This document shows positions 59,009 through 64,000 of a stretch of DNA of 64,000 nt, piece after piece (positions within the stretch are counted from its first letter, which is position 1; every line of letters starts with the position of its first letter). Source of the stretch: Solirubrobacter sp963736505 (GTDB lineage: Bacteria; Actinomycetota; Thermoleophilia; Solirubrobacterales; Solirubrobacteraceae); contig CAVTOZ010000001.1 in assembly GCA_963736505.1 (NCBI GenBank), positions 1,116,001 through 1,180,000 of the forward strand, given 5' to 3'. The position numbers were made by a program, and so were the translations under genes. Below the pieces are notes generated by a model. That model did no database searches, had not been told where the DNA came from, and saw only the letters and a list, made by a program, of their open reading frames with translations.

Positions 59009-59873
59009 GCTGGCCGCCGGCGCCGTCGCCGGGCTCGGGCTGTGGGCGGGCTGGATCGAGCCGCGCCGGCTCGCGGTGCGCGAGTTCGAGCTCGAGCTGC
59101 CGCACTGGCCGGCGCAGCTCGACGGCGTCCGCGCGGGCGTGCTCTGCGACGTCCACGCGGGCGTCCCGCACATGGGGCTCGACAAGATCCAGCGCGCCGT
59201 CGACGCGCTCAACGAGCGCGCGCCCGACGTCCACCTGCTGCTGGGCGACCTGCTCGACTCGAGCCAGCCGTGGCGGGCGCGGCTCCGGCCCGAGGCGGTG
59301 GCCGCCGTGCTCGGGCGCCTGCGCGCGCCGCTCGGCACGCTGAGCGTGATCGGCAACCACGACTGGCGCAACTCCGGCGACCGCATGTGGCGCGCGCTCG
59401 AGGCGGAGGGGATCACCGTGCTCGAGGACCGCGCGGTCGAGCTCGAGCGCGGCTTCTGGGTCGCCGGGCTCGGCGATCTGCGCCACCGCCGCCCGAACGT
59501 GGCCGAGGCGCTGAGCGAGGTGCCGGCCGGCGCGCCCGTGATCGTGCTCACGCACGACCCGGACATGTTCCCGGCCGTGCCCGAGCACGTCGCGCTCACG
59601 CTCGCCGGCCACACCCACGGCGGCCAGGTCGCGATCCCGTTCCTGCGCCGGCCGATGCTCCCGTCGTACTACGGCGAGCGCTACGCCCGCGGGCACGTCG
59701 TCGAGCACGGCCGGCACCTGTTCGTCTCCTCGGGGCTCGGCACGAGCGGGCTGCCCATCCGCCTGCTCGCGCCGCCCGAGGTCCTCGTCATCACCCTGCG
59801 GTCCGGCTCACCGCCACGACCCGGCGGCCCTGCGTGGCCAGGACCGTCAGCTGCGCGCCCGGACGCAGCTTGA
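58992..59873 (+). CDS. Metallophosphoesterase, membrane-anchored type
   Basis: A 293-residue phosphohydrolase of the YkuE/YaeI type. An N-terminal hydrophobic stretch (LAAGAVAGLGLWAG) may anchor it. The five metal-binding blocks appear in order: LCDVHAG (D-x-H), LLLGDLLDS (GD-x-x-D), VIGNHDWRNSG (GNHD), LTHDPDMFP and LAGHTHGGQ (GHTH). Related enzymes act on lipid pyrophosphates. The last 25 residues (SGSPPRPGGPAWPGPSAARP) go beyond the fold and overlap the convergent protease gene by 83 bases. Its GTG start is within the ribokinase gene. Confidence 0.85.
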   Translation: MKIWPELAAGAVAGLGLWAGWIEPRRLAVREFELELPHWPAQLDGVRAGVLCDVHAGVPHMGLDKIQRAVDALNERAPDVHLLLGDLLDSSQPWRARLRPEAVAAVLGRLRAPLGTLSVIGNHDWRNSGDRMWRALEAEGITVLEDRAVELERGFWVAGLGDLRHRRPNVAEALSEVPAGAPVIVLTHDPDMFPAVPEHVALTLAGHTHGGQVAIPFLRRPMLPSYYGERYARGHVVEHGRHLFVSSGLGTSGLPIRLLAPPEVLVITLRSGSPPRPGGPAWPGPSAARPDAA

Positions 59874-62625
59874 CGCCGCCGACGGTGACGGTCTTCACCG
59901 ACGCCGCGAGCGGGAGCGTCGCGCCGTGACGGACCTTCGCCGTCCCGACCCGGCGCGTGCCTGACAGCAGCGAGAGCAGCACCCGCTTGCCGGCGGCCAC
60001 GCGCACGACGCGCACGCTCGGCCGGCCGTTGCGCGCGGTCACGACGAGCGCGCCGAGCTCGCGCGGGGCGAGCGTGAGCTTCACCTTCGCCGTGCGCTTG
60101 CCGTACGCGATCGTGACCGTGTGCGCGCCCGCGGCGACCGGCACCGAGGCGCCCACGCCGCGCACCGAGCTCGCGCGCCCGCCGTCGACGGCGGCCGTGA
60201 TCGCGCGGCCCGTGTCGTCGAGCACCGTCAGCGCGGCCTTCGCGCGCGCGGCCGGGGTGGTCGGCGGCGCCGGGGTGGAGCCCGGCGGCTGCGGCGTCGC
60301 GGCGGGCGGCGCCGTCACCGGCGGCTGGTCGGCCACCGCCTGGTCGACCACGGCCACGCTGGTCGTCGCCGAGTCCTGGTCGGTCAGGTCGTCCGAGCCC
60401 GCGTCGATCTCGAAGAACGCCGCCGCGTCCGCGTCGCCGGCCTTCAGGATCACGCGCAGCGTGCGCGTCTCGCCGGCGGCGAGCGTGACGTGCTCGGGCA
60501 GGCTCTCGACCTCGACGCCGCGCGCGATCGCCGACAGGTCGTACGTCCGCGACTGCGAGCGCCGGTTGGCCAGCGTCAGCTCCACCGGGGCCGACGTGTG
60601 CGACTGGATCGAGAGCGAGCCCGGGCCGGACAGCTGCACCGTCTCGAGGTCGCCCGCGACCTTGCGCAGGTCCGCGACCGGCACCTCCTGGTCGACCGCC
60701 GTCTTGGCCGGGGCGGCGCCCGCCGCGTCGCCCGCGCCGCCGATCGCGCCGCCGCCGTCGAAGATCAGCGACGTCCAGTCGTCGTTGTCGCGCAGCACGC
60801 CGAGGTCCGGCGTGTCGTGGTCGATGTCGTTGACGTTCGCGCTCACCGCGGCGTCGTTGATGCGGCCGCTGCAGTTCCAGTCGACGTTCGCGTCGGACGC
60901 GTCCTGCACGCGGGCGGCGGCGCCGCCCGGGCACGCCCAGCGCGTGCCGATGTGCTTGGCGGCGTCGTCGGGGCCGAGGCCGTCCTGCTCGCTCAGGCTG
61001 GTCTCGTCGATCGAGTCCAGCGTGCCGAGCGAGTAGTCCAGGTGGCCGAGCGTGCCGTCGCGCGAGACGCCCGAGAACTGCCAGCTGTAGTTCATGACCG
61101 ACGGGTAGTTGGGCTTGTAGTTGATGCCCTGGTCGCTCAGCGTGCCGCCGTGCGTGAGCCCGAGGTTGTGCCCGAGCTCGTGCATGAACGTGCCGGCCTC
61201 CTCGAGCCGCGACGGACCCGCCGCGCCGAAGATGTCGTAGGCGAAGATCAGGTCGCGCCCCGCGAACGAGGTGCTCTGGTCGACGCGCGCCAGGCCGCTG
61301 TTGCCGTTGGCGTTGAAGTCGCCGACGTAGAGCGCGAAGTGGAACAGGCGCGAGCGCTCGGCCGGGAGCAGCTTGTCGCGGTAGCCGTCGAACGCGGCCG
61401 TCCAGTCGAAGCCGCCCGAGCCGTCGCCGGCGATCCGCGAGTCGCCGCCGACGCCGCCGCCGCCGTGCGCCAGCGCGCCCCACTTGGCGCCGGTGTCGGG
61501 GTTCATCACGCTGTCGGGGCCGGCGTCGATGTGCAGCCGCACGCCGCGCGCCTTGAAGGCGTTCTCAACGTCGCGCAGCGCCGCCAGCGACGGGCGCCGG
61601 CTCGGCGTCGTGTGGCAGAAGAAGATCAGGAAGCACGACTTGTCGTAGACCGAGTCGACCTGCACGAACACGTCCGGCTTGTCCGGCGTGGCGCCGTAGT
61701 CGGCGAGCTTGACGTCCGGCTTGCCGTCGCCGTCGGTGTCGACGCCGCCGTCGGGCGTCTCCCACGTGTCGGGGAAGCCGTCGCCGTCGGAGTCGGAGAC
61801 GTTGGCGGTGCCCGTCGGCGAGAACGCCGTCAGGTGCGAGAACGACTGCGTCGTCCCGGGCGAGATGGTCACCGTCCATGAGAGGCCCGCGCCGTCGTCG
61901 TGGCGCTCGTCGTCGGCGCCGCACAGGCACGTGTCCGGGAACGGCGACTGGGTTCCGACGGCCGCCCACACGCTGCCGTAGTAGGACTCGATGAAGTGCG
62001 AGCCGGCGGTCAGCGGCGCCCACTGCTCGATCCGGCTGCCGGCCTCGCGGCCGTTCACGCACGAGACCGAGCCGGCGTCGTGGTCGGTCGCGCCGTAGCC
62101 GGTGTCGTCGTTGAAGAGGTAGCAGTCGCCGGCGCGGTAGAGCGTCACCGTCTTGGCGCTGTCGCTGTCGTTGGTGATCGCGACGCGCGTGGCGTAGCTC
62201 TCGGAGCCGACGACATACGTGTCGGTCTGCGCGAGCTTCAGCGGCCCGCCGCTGACGTTGGTGACGATCCGGTACGGGTTGATCGCCGTGCCGGCGCCGG
62301 AGCTGGTCTGGGCGACCTGCGTCCAGGTCGTCCGCGGCGCGGCGTTGCCGCCTGCCGGGATGTTCGCGGGCCCGTACAGCGTGCCGTCGACCGCCGCGAG
62401 CGTGGCGCACGCCGTGTCGCCGTAGAACTCGCCGTCGACGTCGCCGACCCGGTTGACCGAGCAGTTGAGATCGGCGCTGGTGCGGATGACCGTCAGCGGC
62501 CCGTCCGAGGTGATGGTGTCGCCCGCGGCATCCGCCCGGGCGCTCTGAGGTGCGGTTGCGACCAGAGCCGTCACGGCAGCCAGCAGCACGGCACGCCGCC
62601 TCCCGCGGCAGGTGAATCCGTTCAC
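59791..62625 (-). CDS. Large secreted metzincin zinc protease with thrombospondin-3 repeats
   Basis: A 944-residue exported protein. A Tat/Sec-like start (CRGRRRAVLLAAVTALVAT) precedes a beta-rich N-terminal domain of about 260 residues. Two calcium-binding type-3 repeats (DSDGDGFPDTWE, DTDGDGKPD) follow. The protease domain has the zinc site HELGHNLGLTH near residue 480 and the Met-turn SVMNYSWQF. After it come an Ig-like strand domain, a Pro/Thr/Ala-rich linker and a C-terminal strand-rich domain that could bind the surface. GTG start, overlapping the lipoprotein stop by 4 bases. Confidence 0.88.
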   Translation of the reverse strand: MNGFTCRGRRRAVLLAAVTALVATAPQSARADAAGDTITSDGPLTVIRTSADLNCSVNRVGDVDGEFYGDTACATLAAVDGTLYGPANIPAGGNAAPRTTWTQVAQTSSGAGTAINPYRIVTNVSGGPLKLAQTDTYVVGSESYATRVAITNDSDSAKTVTLYRAGDCYLFNDDTGYGATDHDAGSVSCVNGREAGSRIEQWAPLTAGSHFIESYYGSVWAAVGTQSPFPDTCLCGADDERHDDGAGLSWTVTISPGTTQSFSHLTAFSPTGTANVSDSDGDGFPDTWETPDGGVDTDGDGKPDVKLADYGATPDKPDVFVQVDSVYDKSCFLIFFCHTTPSRRPSLAALRDVENAFKARGVRLHIDAGPDSVMNPDTGAKWGALAHGGGGVGGDSRIAGDGSGGFDWTAAFDGYRDKLLPAERSRLFHFALYVGDFNANGNSGLARVDQSTSFAGRDLIFAYDIFGAAGPSRLEEAGTFMHELGHNLGLTHGGTLSDQGINYKPNYPSVMNYSWQFSGVSRDGTLGHLDYSLGTLDSIDETSLSEQDGLGPDDAAKHIGTRWACPGGAAARVQDASDANVDWNCSGRINDAAVSANVNDIDHDTPDLGVLRDNDDWTSLIFDGGGAIGGAGDAAGAAPAKTAVDQEVPVADLRKVAGDLETVQLSGPGSLSIQSHTSAPVELTLANRRSQSRTYDLSAIARGVEVESLPEHVTLAAGETRTLRVILKAGDADAAAFFEIDAGSDDLTDQDSATTSVAVVDQAVADQPPVTAPPAATPQPPGSTPAPPTTPAARAKAALTVLDDTGRAITAAVDGGRASSVRGVGASVPVAAGAHTVTIAYGKRTAKVKLTLAPRELGALVVTARNGRPSVRVVRVAAGKRVLLSLLSGTRRVGTAKVRHGATLPLAASVKTVTVGGVKLRPGAQLTVLATQGRRVVAVSRTAG

Positions 62626-63050
62626 CGGAGGAGGTTTACGGTCTTCCCATCTCCCGTGTCAATGCGGCCTGGCGCCAATGCGTCCACCGTGACGGTGCAA
62701 TCCGGGCGTCCTGACGGCACCTTCGCGCGGACCACGACGTCCGCTTCACCGGCCTTCACGGGCACCACGATCCGGTGCTTGCCGCCGGGCAGCGAGGCCT
62801 CGCAGTCGCCGGAGAGATCCGCCTGCACCTGAGCGGTTTTCGTGGCCGCCGGAACGGCGATCCGGAACCTGATCTCGGCGGGCGAGCGCGCCTCGTCCGG
62901 AGCGCTCACCTGGACGGCGTCGGCGCGGGTCAGACCACGCCGTTTCGCGTTCTCGTAGGACTGCTCCTGAGGACTGGCCGAACGGCTAGGCCGCTCGGAT
63001 CCGCATGCGGACACCGCCACGATCGCCGCGAGGCACCAGATGGTCCGCAT
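62622..63050 (-). CDS. Small lipoprotein encoded before the protease
   Basis: A 142-residue lipoprotein: MRTIWCLAAIVAVSACGSER with lipobox VSAC at residue 16. The remainder is one beta-sandwich-like domain (FRIAVPAATKTAQVQADLSG, HRIVVPVKAGEADVVVRAKV) with two cysteines. Its stop overlaps the protease GTG, so it is translationally coupled and may be a chaperone, inhibitor or anchor for the protease. That role is inference. Confidence 0.75.
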   Translation of the reverse strand: MRTIWCLAAIVAVSACGSERPSRSASPQEQSYENAKRRGLTRADAVQVSAPDEARSPAEIRFRIAVPAATKTAQVQADLSGDCEASLPGGKHRIVVPVKAGEADVVVRAKVPSGRPDCTVTVDALAPGRIDTGDGKTVNLLR

Positions 63051-63057
63051 CCCGACG

Positions 63058-63063
63058 AAGGTA
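63058..63063 (-). promoter_or_regulatory. TACCTT -10 box for the lipoprotein-protease operon
   Basis: On the minus strand TACCTT ends 7 bases before ATG 63050; leaderless geometry in the 19-base gap after the leucine-rich-repeat gene. Confidence 0.42.
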
Positions 63064-63069
63064 GCCGGA

Positions 63070-63684
63070 TCACTCGACCAGCACGACGCAGCCCGGGAGC
63101 TCCGGGGCGGCGGGCGGGTCGTCGAAGTCGTTCCAGCGCAGGTCGAGCTTCTCCAGCCGGGGGAGCTCGGCCAGCCAGCCCGGCAGCGCGCCCGCGAGCC
63201 GGTTGGCGCGCAGGTCGAGCACGCGCAGCTCGGGCAGCGCGCGCACCGCCTCGGGCACGCGCTCGCAGGCGTTGCCGCGCAGGTGCAGCTCGCGCAGCGA
63301 GGGCGGCAGCGGCGGGACGTCGCGCAGCTCGTTGTGCATCAGCCGCAGCTCGATCAGCTTCGACAACCCCGCCAGCGGCGGCAGCTCCGCGAGCCCGTTC
63401 TCGGCGGCGTTGAGGTACGTCAGCGAGCCGAGCGCGCCGATCCAGTCGGGCAGCTCGCCGAGCGCGTTGTCGTGGATGTAGAGGATCTCCAGCGCCTGCA
63501 AGGAGGCGAGCGACGGCAGCGCCGTCAGCCGGTTGTGGCCGAGGTCGAGCGTCCGCAGCCGCGTGAGCGAGTCGACCCACGGCGGCACCGACTCGAGCTC
63601 GCACTCGGCGACGTAGAGGCGCTCGACCTCGCACGGGATCGCGTCCGGGAACGCGCGCAGCCTAAGCCGCGTAGATGCCTTCAA
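63070..63684 (-). CDS. Leucine-rich-repeat protein
   Basis: A 204-residue protein of about seven leucine-rich repeats in the short bacterial form L-x-x-L-x-L-x-x-N-x-L-x-x-L-P: RTLDLGHNRLTALP, EILYIHDNALGELP, TYLNAAENGLAELP, IELRLMHNELRDVP, RELHLRGNACERVP, RVLDLRANRLAGALP, EKLDLRWNDFDDPP. No signal or membrane segment; a cytoplasmic protein-binding surface. The TTG start at 63684 lies inside the preceding gene (23-base overlap) and is uncertain. Confidence 0.82.
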   Translation of the reverse strand: MKASTRLRLRAFPDAIPCEVERLYVAECELESVPPWVDSLTRLRTLDLGHNRLTALPSLASLQALEILYIHDNALGELPDWIGALGSLTYLNAAENGLAELPPLAGLSKLIELRLMHNELRDVPPLPPSLRELHLRGNACERVPEAVRALPELRVLDLRANRLAGALPGWLAELPRLEKLDLRWNDFDDPPAAPELPGCVVLVE

Positions 63685-64000
63685 GGTTCAGGATCCGGCG
63701 CATGATCGCCACCGACGAGGCGTACGTCGAGTCCATCCCGTAGTAGCTCAGCCCGCGCGCGCCGAGCGTGCGCGCCTGCGTGTACGGCGTGTCAGAGGCG
63801 TAGTGGATGATCCCGAGGTCGATCGGGAGCTTGGCGAAGTTGACCGCCTCGCCCTGCGGGTAGCGGTCGGCGTCGGCGATCTCGTAGACGGCGTTGCAGA
63901 ACGGCCCCGCCTCCATCTCCACCACCGTGTAGGCCTCGCGGTAGTAGAAGTCGAGGTACTGGCGGTTCTGCAGGAACGTCGACTTGACCGTCACCGCGCG
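63662..64000 (-). CDS. Unrecognised protein, C-terminal part
   Basis: The frame is open to the right edge, so the gene begins outside the window; 112 residues are visible. Distinctive segments are FLQNRQYLDFYYREAYTVVE, MEAGPFCNAVYEIAD, LGIIHYASDTPYTQA and LGARGLSYYGMDSTYASSVA. The strand-loop pattern, with an E-M-E-x-G motif, loosely recalls nucleoside-phosphorylase-like folds, but I cannot assign it. Overlaps the leucine-rich-repeat gene. Confidence 0.7.
   Translation of the reverse strand, partial: RAVTVKSTFLQNRQYLDFYYREAYTVVEMEAGPFCNAVYEIADADRYPQGEAVNFAKLPIDLGIIHYASDTPYTQARTLGARGLSYYGMDSTYASSVAIMRRILNLEGIYAA

Overview
This 64 kb window is a very GC-rich, gene-dense bacterial chromosome segment. 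Many neighbouring genes overlap by 1-4 bases (ATGA, GTGA or TTGA junctions), and GTG and TTG starts are common. A perfect CGAAC-N4-GTTCG LexA operator sits at dinB, and at least nine genes have a TANNNT -10 box only 7-8 bases before the start codon, the geometry of leaderless transcription. Together with PspC/LiaF-type envelope sensors, MMPL exporters, soluble Ser/Thr kinases and a TatA, this points to an actinobacterium. The protein repertoire suggests a soil member of the Thermoleophilia (Solirubrobacter/Conexibacter-like), but that placement is inference. I see no tRNA, rRNA, insertion sequence, prophage or CRISPR array, and no gene-free stretch longer than 300 bases.

Layout. 1-9.5 kb: housekeeping and envelope genes (GNAT end, ParB-like protein, secreted beta-propeller protein, uracil-DNA glycosylase, type-B carboxylesterase, tatA) and a four-gene PspC/LiaF-like two-component operon. 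9.7-18.6 kb: small protein, MFS transporter, secreted hydrolases, nitroreductase, Crp-type regulator and three soluble Ser/Thr kinases. 18.6-22.5 kb: cholesterol-oxidase-like GMC oxidoreductase with its companion domain as a separate gene, a membrane protein and a collagen-like protein. 22.5-23.7 kb: SOS-controlled dinB.

23.7-39.0 kb is an accessory oxidation island. A three-gene module (two small FxSxxDG proteins plus a DyP-type peroxidase) occurs twice in opposite orientations. The copies flank two tandem cytochromes P450 that both lack the I-helix threonine, an MMPL exporter, an alpha/beta hydrolase with a Cys nucleophile and an unrecognised 485-residue protein. The left module runs on into an RsbW-like ATPase, a thiolase and a flavoprotein. 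I infer oxidation or rearrangement, and export, of a hydrophobic (sterol- or lipid-like) substrate using hydroperoxide or heme chemistry.

39.0-46.9 kb is a second unusual locus of two convergent transcription units. One encodes a coiled-coil protein of fourteen 21-residue repeats joined to a JAMM-like domain, plus a GT-A glycosyltransferase. The other encodes a GT-B glycosyltransferase, a 106-residue protein, three paralogous proteins of about 200 residues and two coiled-coil proteins sharing a small beta motif. Both units start from a TTGACA-N18-TA promoter. None of the products has a signal peptide, so I infer a cytoplasmic assembly.

47-64 kb: a FecR-like / DUF3307 / double-CHASE2 adenylate cyclase / 2-oxoglutarate oxygenase operon, fumarylacetoacetase, DedA-like protein, YcaQ-type DNA glycosylase, ribokinase, metallophosphoesterase, a large secreted metzincin protease with a lipoprotein partner, a leucine-rich-repeat protein and a partial gene at the right edge.
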